Assembly: GCF_027706745.1 (NCBI RefSeq)
Contig: NZ_JAQFWP010000064.1
Span: forward strand, 1 to 43,302
Origin: Nocardiopsis suaedae
Lineage (GTDB): Bacteria; Actinomycetota; Actinomycetes; Streptosporangiales; Streptosporangiaceae
DNA: 43,302 nt
Reading direction: 5' to 3'
Under the pieces are notes generated by a model. It saw nothing but the letters and a program-made list of their open reading frames with translations, was not told the origin of the DNA and ran no database searches. The position numbers were made by a program, and so were the translations under genes. Each line of letters begins with the position of its first letter. Positions within the stretch are counted from its first letter, which is position 1. This document shows positions 33,125-41,675 of this stretch, one piece after another.

Positions 33125-34534
33125 CTACTGCTTCTCGGGGACCCGGAAGTCCGGGTTCTTCCACTCGGGGTTGGCGAAGTAGCGCCGCGTCTCGGCGACC
33201 ACCACCGGCGACAGCAGCAGCAGCCCGACCAGGTTGGGCAGCGCCATCAGGCCGTTGGCGATGTCGCTGAACAGCCAGACCGTGTCGAGCTCGGCGGTGG
33301 CGCCCACGAAGACCACGGCCACGAACAGCACCCGGTAGAAGACCACCGCGCGGTGCCCGATCAGGTAGTCGATGCAGCGGTCGCCGTAGTACGACCAGCC
33401 GAGGATGGTGGTGAAGGCGAACACCACCACCGCGATGGCGAGCATCGGCCCGGCCATCGCGCCCAGGGCCGGGCTGACGCCGCCCAGGCCTTCCTGCAGC
33501 CCGGCGGAGGTCAGCGCGGCGCCGTCGTCGTCACCGGTCCGCCACACCCCGGTGACGATGATGACCAGGCAGGTCATGGTGACCACGATGATGGTGTCGA
33601 TGAAGGTCTGGGTCATCGACACCATCGCCTGGCGCACGGGCTGGTCGGTCTTGGCGGCGGCCGCCGCGATGGCGCCGGTGCCCAGGCCGGACTCGTTGGA
33701 GAAGATGCCGCGGGCGACGCCCATCTGCAGGGCGATCAGCACGGTGGAGCCGACGAAGCCGCCGGTGGCCGCGGTGCCGGTGAAGGCGTCGGTGACGATC
33801 AGCGCCAGGGCCGCGGGCAGGTCGGCGACGTGGACGATGAGGACCAGCAGCGTGACGGCGATGTAGAGCAGGATCATCACCGGCACGACCGCCGAGGCGA
33901 CGCGGCCGATGCTCTTGATGCCGCCGATCACGACGATGCCGATGAGCACCATCATCACCAGGCCGGAGACCCACGGGGCGATCCCGAAGTTCCCGTCGAG
34001 CTGCTGGGCGACGGTGTTGGCCTGGGTGCCGTTGCCGATGCCGAAGGCCGCGACCGCGCCGAAGAGCGCGAACAGGAAGCCCAGGGTGGTGCCGAGTCCG
34101 CCGGACAGGCCGTGCTTCAGGTAGAACATCGGCCCGCCGCTCTGCTTGCCGACGTCGTCGCGCTGACGGTACTTCACGCCCAGCAGCGCCTCGCTGTACT
34201 TGGTGGCCATGCCGACCAGGCCGGTCATCCACATCCAGAACAGCGCGCCGGGCCCGCCGATGCCGATGGCCAGGCCCGCGCCGGCGATGTTGCCGACGCC
34301 GACGGTGGCCGCCAGCGCGGTGCTGAGCGCCTGGTAGTGCGAGATGTCGCCCTCGCCCTCGGCCTCCTTGCGGCGCACGAAGGCCAGCCAGAGGGCGTGG
34401 AAGAGCTTGTGGAACTGCAGCAGTCGCAGGCGGATCGTGAGGAACAGCCCTGTGATCAGCAGCAGGGGGATGAGGACCCAGGGTCCCCAGATGATGGACG
34501 ACAGGTCTTCCAACAGGCTCACGGTCTGATCCAC
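33125..34534 (-). CDS. Sodium:alanine symporter, AGCS family
   Basis: 469 aa cation-driven alanine/glycine importer. Family features: about 11 helices; the signature TALAATVGVGNIAGAGLAIGIGGPGALFWMW near the N-terminus; FGIGNGTQANTVA; and ARGIFSNESGLGTGAIAAAAAKTD, which contains a conserved substrate-site segment. GTG at 34534 has GGGAG seven bases upstream. Single gene with its own promoter region at 34535-34746 and the thiD terminator at its end. A frame upstream of the GTG is open but lacks family similarity. Confidence 0.93.
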   Translation of the reverse strand: MDQTVSLLEDLSSIIWGPWVLIPLLLITGLFLTIRLRLLQFHKLFHALWLAFVRRKEAEGEGDISHYQALSTALAATVGVGNIAGAGLAIGIGGPGALFWMWMTGLVGMATKYSEALLGVKYRQRDDVGKQSGGPMFYLKHGLSGGLGTTLGFLFALFGAVAAFGIGNGTQANTVAQQLDGNFGIAPWVSGLVMMVLIGIVVIGGIKSIGRVASAVVPVMILLYIAVTLLVLIVHVADLPAALALIVTDAFTGTAATGGFVGSTVLIALQMGVARGIFSNESGLGTGAIAAAAAKTDQPVRQAMVSMTQTFIDTIIVVTMTCLVIIVTGVWRTGDDDGAALTSAGLQEGLGGVSPALGAMAGPMLAIAVVVFAFTTILGWSYYGDRCIDYLIGHRAVVFYRVLFVAVVFVGATAELDTVWLFSDIANGLMALPNLVGLLLLSPVVVAETRRYFANPEWKNPDFRVPEKQ

Positions 34535-34641
34535 GTGAGGGCTCCCAATCGATCTCGGACGGGGGACGGGGGCGCGGCGCGCCCGAGGATCACCGGGCGC
34601 TCCGAGGGGGTGCTCCCCTTCCGGACACGGCTTCCGGGGTA

Positions 34642-34693
34642 CGGAACCGCGGTGTTCCGCCAGGTTCACACCGATTCGTCACATTCACGTCAC
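34642..34693. promoter_or_regulatory. Repeats in the symporter promoter region
   Basis: CGGAAC (34642-34647) and GTTCCG (34654-34659) form an inverted repeat. CGTCAC occurs at 34677-34682 and 34688-34693, exactly 11 bp apart, i.e. on one face of the helix. Candidate regulator sites for the alanine symporter gene. Confidence 0.4.
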
Positions 34694-34746
34694 GGTCCCT
34701 CGACACACCGGTTGCGGAGGGGCCGTGACCAGCGGAGATCACCCGG

Positions 34747-35028
34747 TCATCCGCTGTTCCCGCTCTCCGGCCCTCCGCTGTCGGCACCGTCGGCACCGTC
34801 GGCGCGGCTCAACGCGAGCCGGGTGAGCACGCGGGCGGCCTCGTCCGGGTCGGCACCGCGGCCGACCGCGATGCCCATCAGGAACGTGGTGAGCGGTGCC
34901 GCCGGCCGGGCCACCGAGTGCGCGGCGTCCCGGGCCAGGTCGAGGACGCGGTCGACGTCCTCCTTGACGACCTCCTCGGGGAGGTCGAGCTCGGCGCACA
35001 CCTGGCGCGCCCACTCCACGAGCGTCAT
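34747..35028 (-). CDS. DUF6457-type small protein
   Basis: 93 aa all-helical protein: VEWARQVCAELDLP, a second helix KEDVDRVLDLARDAAH, and the APLTTFLMGIAVGRGADP segment that I associate with DUF6457. Related proteins are usually encoded next to molybdenum-cofactor or formate-dehydrogenase accessory genes; none is here. ATG at 35028 with GAGGAG upstream, and a possible -10 TAGGAT (complement of 35073-35078). Tail rich in Gly, Ser and Asp. Function unknown. Confidence 0.75.
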   Translation of the reverse strand: MTLVEWARQVCAELDLPEEVVKEDVDRVLDLARDAAHSVARPAAPLTTFLMGIAVGRGADPDEAARVLTRLALSRADGADGADSGGPESGNSG

Positions 35029-35364
35029 CGCTGCTCCTCAGCAGAAGGAAAATGCGGTGAAGACTGCTCGCGATCCTAGAGCCATCCGGCGCCCGGCGCG
35101 CGGTAGAGGCGCGCTGCAGGCGCGCCACGAAGGTGAATGCGCCTCCGGAAGGGGGGCGGCGGCGAGGCGTTCGGCGGCGCACGGGTCCCGCCCGCCGCGA
35201 CCGCGGGGGCCTAACGCTAGGGTGGCCCGCGCAGAGGAGCGGGACCGGCCCTTCCGCGATGTCCGGCCCCGCTCCTCGCCCCCGTTCTCCGGGTTCGCCT
35301 CGGCGTTGGTGTCCCGTATCCGGTTGTCGGCGCCCTCCGGCGCCCCGCGTGGCGGGCGGCGCGC
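35029..35364. other. Gene-free stretch between aminotransferase end and DUF6457 start
   Basis: 336 bp. It holds the short DUF6457 leader and an imperfect palindrome around 35106-35126 (GGCGCGC-TGCA-GGCGCGC). I see no gene and no clear terminator for the aminotransferase. Confidence 0.35.
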
Positions 35365-36642
35365 TCAGACGGCCGCGGCCACGGGTTCGACGACCTCGGA
35401 CAGCACCTCCTCCAAGCGGTCGAGGTGCGCGCGGATCCACGGCAGGGAGGTCGGGTCGTCCACGGCCAGCGCGGCCCAGCGCTCGGCGTCGGTGTCGCCG
35501 TAGAGCAGGCTGGTGGCGACGCGCAGGCGCAGGGCCTCGGGGCACTCGCCGAACTCGACGCCGGGCAGCGCCCCCAGGCCGTAGCGTTCGAGCAGCATCC
35601 GGCCCAGGCCGGGACCGTCGGCCACGCCGAAGTCGGCGGCCAGGCGCTCGCGGTGCGGCTCGAAGTCGGGGTAGAGGTAGAAGGCGGCGCGCGGTGCGGC
35701 CACGGCCGCCCCGGCGGCGGTGAAGCGCTCGGCCACCGCGCGCGCGACCGTGCCGTGCAGGCGCCGGCTGCGCCCGATGTGCTCGGTCAATTCGGCCGGT
35801 TCACTGAAGGCCAGGGCCCCGGCGCGCTGGACCGGTGAGCTCGGGCTCGACCACAGCTCGCTGGCCACCCCCAGCAGCTCGGCGCGCAGGTGCGCTCCCC
35901 GGGGCCCATCCGGCATCCGCGCCACGCCCAGGCGCCAGCCGCCCAGGGCCAGGTTCTTGCTCAGACCGGTGGTGACCACGGTCCGCTCGGGGGCGAACTC
36001 GGCGGGGCTGCGCACCTCGGTGGCGGCCGGGTCGTGCACCAGGTCGCGGTAGATCTCGTCGGAGATGACCACCAGGTCCAGGGCGCGGGCCACCTCGGCC
36101 AGGCGCCGGACGGTGTCGGCGCCGGCGACGGTGCCGGTCGGGTTGTCGGGGACGGTGGCGATCACGGCACGGACGTCGCGGCCCTGCCCGCGCGCGTCCC
36201 GCACGGCCTCGGCGAGCAGGTCGGGCTGGGGGACGCCGCCCTGTCCGCGCTCGGTGGGCACGAACAGCGGGCGGTTGCCCGCCAGGCGGCTCTGGGCGGC
36301 GTAGCTGACCCAGCTCGGGGCGGCGACGGCCACGTCCCCGCCGATGCTCATCAGCAGCGCGTACAGCAGCGGCTTGCTGCCCGGCCCGGCCACGACCGCG
36401 TCGGGGCCGGTGTCCAGGCCGCGGCGGGACCAGTACCCGGCGGCGGCCTCGCGCAGGCCGCGCTCCCCGGCGACCGGCCCGTAGGAGTTGCACCCGCCCC
36501 CGGCCGCGAGCGCGTCCCGCAGCGCCGGGTGGACGGGCAGTCCCGCCTCGCCGAACCCCAGGGGCAGGACGGCGGCGCCGGAGCGGCGCCGGGCCTCCAG
36601 GGCCTCGTTCACGGCGAGTGTGGCGGAAACGGCAACAGACAT
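35365..36642 (-). CDS. PLP-dependent aminotransferase, class I/II
   Basis: 425 aa fold-type I aminotransferase. NSYGPVAGERGLREA (52-66), NPTG (167-170), D195 in VVISDEIYRD and Schiff-base K229 in TTGLSKNLALGGWRLG are all present, and a C-terminal Arg in LRLRVATS binds the carboxylate. Substrate not determinable; it resembles aspartate/aromatic-type enzymes. ATG at 36642; the ribosome site is weak. Divergent from the LysR gene with 140 bp between them, so it is the probable target of that regulator. Confidence 0.88.
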   Translation of the reverse strand: MSVAVSATLAVNEALEARRRSGAAVLPLGFGEAGLPVHPALRDALAAGGGCNSYGPVAGERGLREAAAGYWSRRGLDTGPDAVVAGPGSKPLLYALLMSIGGDVAVAAPSWVSYAAQSRLAGNRPLFVPTERGQGGVPQPDLLAEAVRDARGQGRDVRAVIATVPDNPTGTVAGADTVRRLAEVARALDLVVISDEIYRDLVHDPAATEVRSPAEFAPERTVVTTGLSKNLALGGWRLGVARMPDGPRGAHLRAELLGVASELWSSPSSPVQRAGALAFSEPAELTEHIGRSRRLHGTVARAVAERFTAAGAAVAAPRAAFYLYPDFEPHRERLAADFGVADGPGLGRMLLERYGLGALPGVEFGECPEALRLRVATSLLYGDTDAERWAALAVDDPTSLPWIRAHLDRLEEVLSEVVEPVAAAV

Positions 36643-36714
36643 GAAGAGATCGACCCCGCATACGTCCGGCGGCTGGTGGGAGGCCTGGGGCGGCTGGTGC
36701 TCCCGGCCTCGCAC

Positions 36715-36767
36715 TTTCACCCTGCCCGGTTTCACCCATCAGTACAAGCGACTCTTTTCGATGGTGA
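36715..36767. promoter_or_regulatory. LysR-type control region between aminotransferase and regulator
   Basis: TTTCACCC occurs twice (36715-36722, 36730-36737), 15 bp apart. The second copy forms an imperfect inverted repeat with GATGGTGA (36760-36767): TCACCCATC versus its partner. This fits a LysR recognition plus activation site in a divergent promoter. Confidence 0.5.
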
Positions 36768-36782
36768 GCGTAAGGTGGTCTT

Positions 36783-37757
36783 ATGCTCGATCTCCGCAGG
36801 CTCCAACTGCTCAAGGAATTCGCCGATAAGGGGACGATCGCGGCGGCCGCCGCCTCGCTGGGGTATACGGCTTCGGCCGTTTCGCAGCAATTGTCCGCTC
36901 TGGAGCGCGAGGCGGGGGCCCAATTACTGGACCGCACCGCACGCAGCGCCGAACTGACCGAAACCGGAAGGCTGTTGGCCGACCAGGCCGAGCAGATCCT
37001 CGCGCTGGTAGAGGCGGCCGAGGCGGTGCTGGATGAACGGCGGGGGCGGGTGACCGGCCGGGTGACCGTGGCGGCCTTCCCGACGGCGGCGGTGGCGTTC
37101 GCGCCCCGCCTGGCGCAGAGCCTGCGCCGCCACACCGGCATGCAGCTGGTGCTGCGCCAGACCACCGAGGGGGCGGGGGTCCGCCAGGTCAGCGCCGCCG
37201 AGGCGGACATCGCCCTGGTCGACGATTGGACGGGGCGACGCCCGGACACCGGCGCGGGCAAGCTCCGCCACGAGCACCTGCTGCGCGACCCGATGGTGCT
37301 GGCGGTGCCGGAGGGGCACCGGCTGGCGGACCCGGCGGTCCCGGTGGAGCTGGAACGGCTGCAGGACGAGGCGTGGATCGCCGCCCCGCAGGGTGAGCCG
37401 TCCCGGTACGGCACCGACGCCCTGCTCGCCGAACTGGGCGGCGCCCCGGCGGCGGCGTGGGAGTTCGAGGGGTTGGGGACCATCCTGAGCCTGGTGTCGC
37501 GGGGCATCGGCATCGCGGCCGTCCCGGCGCTGTCCCTGAGCACGGGCACGGGGGGACTGGCGTTCCGCAGACTGCCGGAGGACGCGCCGTCACGGGACGT
37601 CTACATGGCGGTCCGGGCGGCGAGCCTGCGCCGACCGGCGATCGGGGTGACGCAGCGGGCCTTGAAGGAGGCGGCGATCGACGTCCAGCGCGGCATGGAG
37701 GAGGTCCTTGACCGCATCCCGGGCCACCACCCCGGCCCCAACGGCGGAAGAGGGTGA
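36783..37757 (+). CDS. LysR-family transcriptional regulator
   Basis: 324 aa. N-terminal winged HTH: LQLLKEFADKGTIAAAAASLGYTASAVSQQLSALEREAG (7-45), followed by the linker helix (60-90) and a two-lobed periplasmic-binding-type effector domain from about 92 to 300. ATG at 36783 with AAGGTGG four bases upstream; TAAGGT at 36771 could even be a -10, which would make the transcript nearly leaderless. It most likely controls the divergent aminotransferase gene in response to a metabolite of that reaction. Confidence 0.92.
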   Translation: MLDLRRLQLLKEFADKGTIAAAAASLGYTASAVSQQLSALEREAGAQLLDRTARSAELTETGRLLADQAEQILALVEAAEAVLDERRGRVTGRVTVAAFPTAAVAFAPRLAQSLRRHTGMQLVLRQTTEGAGVRQVSAAEADIALVDDWTGRRPDTGAGKLRHEHLLRDPMVLAVPEGHRLADPAVPVELERLQDEAWIAAPQGEPSRYGTDALLAELGGAPAAAWEFEGLGTILSLVSRGIGIAAVPALSLSTGTGGLAFRRLPEDAPSRDVYMAVRAASLRRPAIGVTQRALKEAAIDVQRGMEEVLDRIPGHHPGPNGGRG

Positions 37758-37780
37758 CTCCCTCAGGGAAGGGGCGGCAC

Positions 37781-37827
37781 AGCAGGTACCCCGCTCCGGG
37801 CCCCGGCCGGGCGGCGGGATACCTGCT
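37781..37827 (-). terminator. Hairpin terminator between lysR and the coiled-coil gene
   Basis: AGCAGGTACCCCGC (37781-37794) pairs with 37814-37827 over 14 bp with one non-Watson-Crick pair. That pair is a U-G wobble on the minus-strand RNA and a C-A mismatch on the plus-strand RNA, so it works better for the leftward gene. Confidence 0.7.
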
Positions 37828-37918
37828 CTCCCGTCGCCGCCCAGTACGGCGACCAGGCACGCTCCGCGCAGTCGTTGGAGCCGCGGCACGCACCGTCCTC
37901 CTCCGTCCTCCGGACGGC

Positions 37919-38683
37919 CTACTCGCGGGGGCGCCGCCGGTCGCCGTTGGCGCGCTTCCAGCCGACGCGGGGGCGCTGGCGTTCCCGGTCACCACCGACT
38001 CCACCGGACCCGCCGGTGCCCTCGGCGTCCTCGCGCTGGGACGGAATCGGGCCCGAGCCACCCGCCCGGCGGCCGCCCGGACGGCCGTTCGCGCCCTCTT
38101 CGGCGGTGTCCGCCCTATCCATGTCCGCCCTATCCGCGCCGGGCGGCCGGCCCCGGCCGGACCACGGGTCCGCCCAACGGACCGCCGGCCCGTTCCGCTC
38201 CGCCCGGCCGCCCTCCCCCGCACGGTCCCCGCCATCGGGGTGGCCGACGCCACCGGGGTAGCCGGAGTGGTCGGGGTGGCCGGACCGCTGCGGGCGGACC
38301 GCGCCGTCTGGGCCCTCGGCTTGGGCCGGGACGTCCACCGCCCGCCCGTCCTCCGCCGCCCCGGCGGGCGCGGCCCGGCCGCGGGCCGTCTCGCGGCGGT
38401 GGATGCGCTTCAACCGGCGCCGGAGCCTGCGCGCCACGTGGCGGGCCCGGTCGCGGTCCTCGCGGCAGTTCCACCAGCGGGCGAACGCCTCCAGCTTCTC
38501 CCGCCGCGCCTCCGCCAGCTCGGCCTCCAGGCGCTCGACCCGTTCCTCCAGCTCACGGTGGGCGCGGTCGTAGTCGCCGAGGACGTCCTGACACGACCTC
38601 TCGTCGGATTCGGCCTTGCGGAGCCGGGCGGCCACGCCGTCGGCGTGCGCCGCCCCCGCCCGTCCGGTACCAACGAACCACAC
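37919..38683 (-). CDS. Coiled-coil protein with disordered C-terminus, function unknown
   Basis: Up to 254 aa from a GTG at 38683; no good ribosome site is visible there, and an internal GTG near residue 16 is possible. Residues about 17-97 have strong coiled-coil character (LEERVERLEAELAEARREK with heptad spacing) and end in a very basic helix RHVARRLRRRLKRIHRRE. The rest is Gly/Asp/Arg/Pro-rich and probably disordered. The frame is supported by the adjacent terminator and by an AT-richer upstream patch (38690-38750). No family recognised; the basic helix could bind nucleic acid or membrane. Confidence 0.5.
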   Translation of the reverse strand: MWFVGTGRAGAAHADGVAARLRKAESDERSCQDVLGDYDRAHRELEERVERLEAELAEARREKLEAFARWWNCREDRDRARHVARRLRRRLKRIHRRETARGRAAPAGAAEDGRAVDVPAQAEGPDGAVRPQRSGHPDHSGYPGGVGHPDGGDRAGEGGRAERNGPAVRWADPWSGRGRPPGADRADMDRADTAEEGANGRPGGRRAGGSGPIPSQREDAEGTGGSGGVGGDRERQRPRVGWKRANGDRRRPRE

Positions 38684-38748
38684 ACTCTGGATATGTCCCG
38701 CGAACCGGACCTTACATCAGCTTGTGACGCAAAAACCACGGAAAGTCA

Positions 38749-40068
38749 TCACGCGGCCGCCGCGGCCCGGCCCCGCTCCCCCGGTCCGGCGACCGCGCGC
38801 AGCGACCGGTCGGCGACGGGAGCCCCCGGGCGGCGAGGGCGCACCGACCGGTAGATCTCCTCGAACCGGTCCAGCGAGCGCCGGTGGTCGTGCGTCAGCG
38901 CCAGCGCCCGGGACGCCTCCCCCATCGCCGCGCGCCGGTCCGGGCCCAGCACGTCCAGCAGCCGCCCCGCCAGCGCCTCGGCGTCCCCCGGCGGGAACAG
39001 GTACCCGTTGCCGCCCTCGTCCACCAGGTGCGGCAGGGCGAGCGCGTCCGCGGCCACCACCGGCAGCCCCGTGGCCATCGCCTCCAGGGTGGCGATGCTC
39101 TGCAGCTCGGCCACGCTCCCGATGGCGAACAGGTCCCCGGCCACGTACACCTGCGGCAGCTCCTCGTCGGGCACGAACCCCAGGAACCGGACCCGGTCGG
39201 CCACGCCCAGCTCCTCGGCCAGCCGGGCCAGCTCCGCCTGGCGCTGGCCGGTCCCGGCCAGGGCGAGCTGGAGGTCGCGCCGGTCCTTCACCAGCGCCAG
39301 GGCGCGGATCAGGTCGTCGATGCGCTTCTCCTCGTCCAGGCGCCCGACGAACACCATCGTCTCCCGGTCCTCCAGCCCGAACCGCTTGCGCACGTCGGCG
39401 CGCTCGGCGGGCCGGGGCCGGAACCGCTCCAGGTCGATGCCGCAGGAGACCGGCTCCACCGGGCGGCTGAACCCCTTGGCCGCCAGCAGGTCGGCGGCGC
39501 GGCGCGTCGGCGTGGTCACGTGGTCGGCCTCGTAGGCCACCCGCACCATGTCCCGCCAGGCCAGGCCGCCCGCGACGCCCTGAAGGGAGGCGGGGATGTG
39601 CGCGTGGGCGAACAGGTTGTCCGGCATGAAGTGGTTGGTGAGCACCACCGGCGCCCCCGACAGCCGCGCCCGGCGCACCGCCGCCCTGCTCACCGTGAAG
39701 TGGCTCTGGGCGTGCACGACGTGCGGGGCGAGGCGCTCGATGATCCGCGCCACGTGCCCGCCCACGCCCGCGGGTACGGCGGTGCGCATCGTCGGGTGCA
39801 CGACCACCGGGGCCGAGCGCAGCCGGTGCAGCACGACGCCGTCCTCGTACTCGATGCCGGGGCGGCCCGTCGCCGACGCGCACACCACGTGGACGTCGTG
39901 GCCGCGTTCGGCCAGCCCGGTGGCCAGCCGGTAGGTGAAGTACCCCGCGCCGTTGACGTCCGGCGGGTAGGTGTCGGTCGCGATCAGCAGACGCAGGCGG
40001 TCAGGCCCCCCGCTCGGTCGGCTGCCCTGGCCGGCGGCCCCCGGGGTTCTCTCCTTCATTGCGGTCAT
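38749..40068 (-). CDS. Glycosyltransferase, GT4 family (GT-B fold)
   Basis: 439 aa. N-terminal Rossmann half: RLLIATDTYPPDVNGAGYFTYRLATGL (26-52), then HVVHAQSHF. C-terminal donor half: FVGRLDEEKRIDDLIRAL (240-257), and the EX7E motif at E321 and E329 in ELQSIATLEAMATGLPVV. It probably transfers a sugar from a nucleotide donor to lipid or another acceptor on the cytoplasmic face (mannosyl- or glucosyl-transferases of lipid glycosylation are similar). ATG at 40068 with GGAG upstream. The start lies 68 bp inside the preceding DMT transporter gene, so the two are certainly cotranscribed. Confidence 0.92.
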   Translation of the reverse strand: MTAMKERTPGAAGQGSRPSGGPDRLRLLIATDTYPPDVNGAGYFTYRLATGLAERGHDVHVVCASATGRPGIEYEDGVVLHRLRSAPVVVHPTMRTAVPAGVGGHVARIIERLAPHVVHAQSHFTVSRAAVRRARLSGAPVVLTNHFMPDNLFAHAHIPASLQGVAGGLAWRDMVRVAYEADHVTTPTRRAADLLAAKGFSRPVEPVSCGIDLERFRPRPAERADVRKRFGLEDRETMVFVGRLDEEKRIDDLIRALALVKDRRDLQLALAGTGQRQAELARLAEELGVADRVRFLGFVPDEELPQVYVAGDLFAIGSVAELQSIATLEAMATGLPVVAADALALPHLVDEGGNGYLFPPGDAEALAGRLLDVLGPDRRAAMGEASRALALTHDHRRSLDRFEEIYRSVRPRRPGAPVADRSLRAVAGPGERGRAAAAA

Positions 40069-41017
40069 CAGGCTGCTCCTGTGCAGATGCGGAGGTGGAC
40101 AACGGCGAGGCTTGCCCGGGGGCGGGCGCCGAGCGGCCGCCCGGCACCGGTGCGCCGCGGCGCACCACGGCCTCCGGGTTCTGGTTCCTGGCCTTGGCCA
40201 GCACGGCGATGCCGGCCGCGGCGACGGCGGCGGAGGCGGTGGCCCCCGCCTGGGCGAGCGGAGTCGTCGGCAGCCCCTCGCCCAGCAGCAGCGCCCCCAG
40301 CCCGGCGCCGACCACCGGGTCGGCGACCAGGAGCACCGCGTAGGCGGCCGCGAAGTGGCCGGTGCGGTAGGCGTTCTGCATCATCAGGCCGCCGAACAGG
40401 GCCACGCCCACGGCGATGGGCGTGAGCCAGCTGACCACCGCGCCGAGGTCCTGGACGGCCCCCGCGGCGATCACCCGCGCGATCGCCGAGGTCGTGCCCA
40501 GGGCGGTCCCGCCCACGGCCGCCAGCAGCACGCCGCGCGCCCCCGCACGCAGGTACCGGGCGGCGGCGAAGGCGGCGAACCCGGCCCCCACCACCGTGCC
40601 GGCCAGCACCAGCGCGGTGGCGGTGGTCATCTCCGGCGGCTCGGCGGTGTGCGGGAACAGGGTGATCACGCCCACGAGGCCGGCGGTGACCGCCAGCCCG
40701 GCGAGGATCTGCCCGGTGCGCACCCGGCGCCGGGTGAAGAACATGGACAGCACGATCGCGAACAGCAGTCCGGTGACGCCGATCGGCTGGATGATGGTGA
40801 GCGGCGCCCCGCTGAGCGCCACCAGGTGCAGGCAGACACCGGCGCCCGCCGCGACCGTGCCCAGGATCCAGCGCGGACGCTGGGCCAGGTGCACGAGCAG
40901 GCTGAAGCGGGCCACGCTCTTGCCCGGCGCCCGGACCGCGTCGCGCTCTTGCAGCGCCGACCCGAGCGCCATGCAGAAGGCCCCGGCCAGGGCGATGAGG
41001 ACCGATCCGATCAGCAC
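40001..41017 (-). CDS. DMT-superfamily (EamA-like) transporter
   Basis: About 338 aa from the GTG at 41017 (GGGG six bases upstream; start not certain). Nine to ten hydrophobic helices, beginning VLIGSVLIALAGAFCMALGSALQ and with APLTIIQPIGVTGLLFAIVLS and NAYRTGHFAAAYAVLLVADPVVGAGLGALLLGE, the two-fold repeated EamA-like pattern. The last 50 residues are hydrophilic (Gly/Pro/Glu/Gln) and are encoded over the start of the glycosyltransferase gene in another frame. It may export or flip a small metabolite or lipid-linked product linked to that enzyme. The frame upstream of 41017 has no family similarity. Confidence 0.82.
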   Translation of the reverse strand: MLIGSVLIALAGAFCMALGSALQERDAVRAPGKSVARFSLLVHLAQRPRWILGTVAAGAGVCLHLVALSGAPLTIIQPIGVTGLLFAIVLSMFFTRRRVRTGQILAGLAVTAGLVGVITLFPHTAEPPEMTTATALVLAGTVVGAGFAAFAAARYLRAGARGVLLAAVGGTALGTTSAIARVIAAGAVQDLGAVVSWLTPIAVGVALFGGLMMQNAYRTGHFAAAYAVLLVADPVVGAGLGALLLGEGLPTTPLAQAGATASAAVAAAGIAVLAKARNQNPEAVVRRGAPVPGGRSAPAPGQASPLSTSASAQEQPDDRNEGENPGGRRPGQPTERGA

Positions 41018-41675
41018 GGCGGCCCCGCATCCCCCTGGGGGCGGCGCGGCGGGCGCCCGCCGACCGCGACAGGGAGGGCGCGCTCCGCGCCCCGCCTCGA
41101 TCGCACCACGGTCTCCCCCCTCCGTACGGCCGCCGCGCGGCCCACTCGCTCCATCGGGGAAAACGGTACGGATGATCGGCGGCGAAGTGCGATAACGCCA
41201 CCACCCTGTCCGGGGTGGTGCTCGCCCCACCCCTGGAGGAGCGGTACGCCCCACCATGAATCGCGCGGTGCGCCCGCGCGCCCTTTCCCCCGTGCGTACA
41301 CGCGGCACGGGCCGCACCCGGTCCGATGTCCTCCGGTCCCTCGCACGGCACCCCCGGTACTGCGGTCGGACAATGCGGTCGGCGCGCGCCTCCCCCGCGC
41401 ATCACCGAGAAGGACGCAGGCCCGTCCTCTCCTCCCAAACGTAGATAACCCGCTTGTCCTTCGCGTCCCTCCTCAGGCGTAGATATAGGGGAAACAGATC
41501 GTCAAAAGTCGGTGCCCCGGTGCGCACGGGTCGTCCGTTCGTCGCCCGTGCCGCCCGGTACCCCAGGGGAGGGATCGGCGATCTGTCAAGTCGGCTCCCG
41601 CCCGCCCGCACCGCGTACGAGGCGCTCAATGTGCAGAATTGGGGGGAAATTCCCCCACTGGATAGGTGAGCGCCC
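41018..41675. promoter_or_regulatory. Divergent region between DMT transporter and Lrp-type regulator
   Basis: 658 bp, no convincing gene. It contains a hairpin CACCACCC (41199-41206)/GGGTGGTG (41213-41220). CGTAGATA occurs twice (41440-41447, 41478-41485), each preceded by a CCTCC box. A symmetrical GGGGGAA-A-TTCCCCC (41642-41656) lies 20 bp before the regulator start. The AT content between 41436 and 41510 is well above the surroundings, so a promoter is probable there. A 62-codon frame at 41256-41444 lacks a properly spaced ribosome site. Confidence 0.5.

Noticed and set aside
41256-41444. 62-codon plus-strand frame upstream of the Lrp regulator
   Set aside because: GGAGGAG is about 15 bases from the ATG, the product is Arg-rich with no features, and it runs through the probable promoter region.
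41402-41520. Minus-strand peptide with unusual composition (PLYLRLRRDAKDKRVIYVW)
   Set aside because: It looks protein-like, but it has no own start or ribosome site and lies within the regulatory CGTAGATA repeat area; the frame upstream is an antisense shadow of the Lrp gene.
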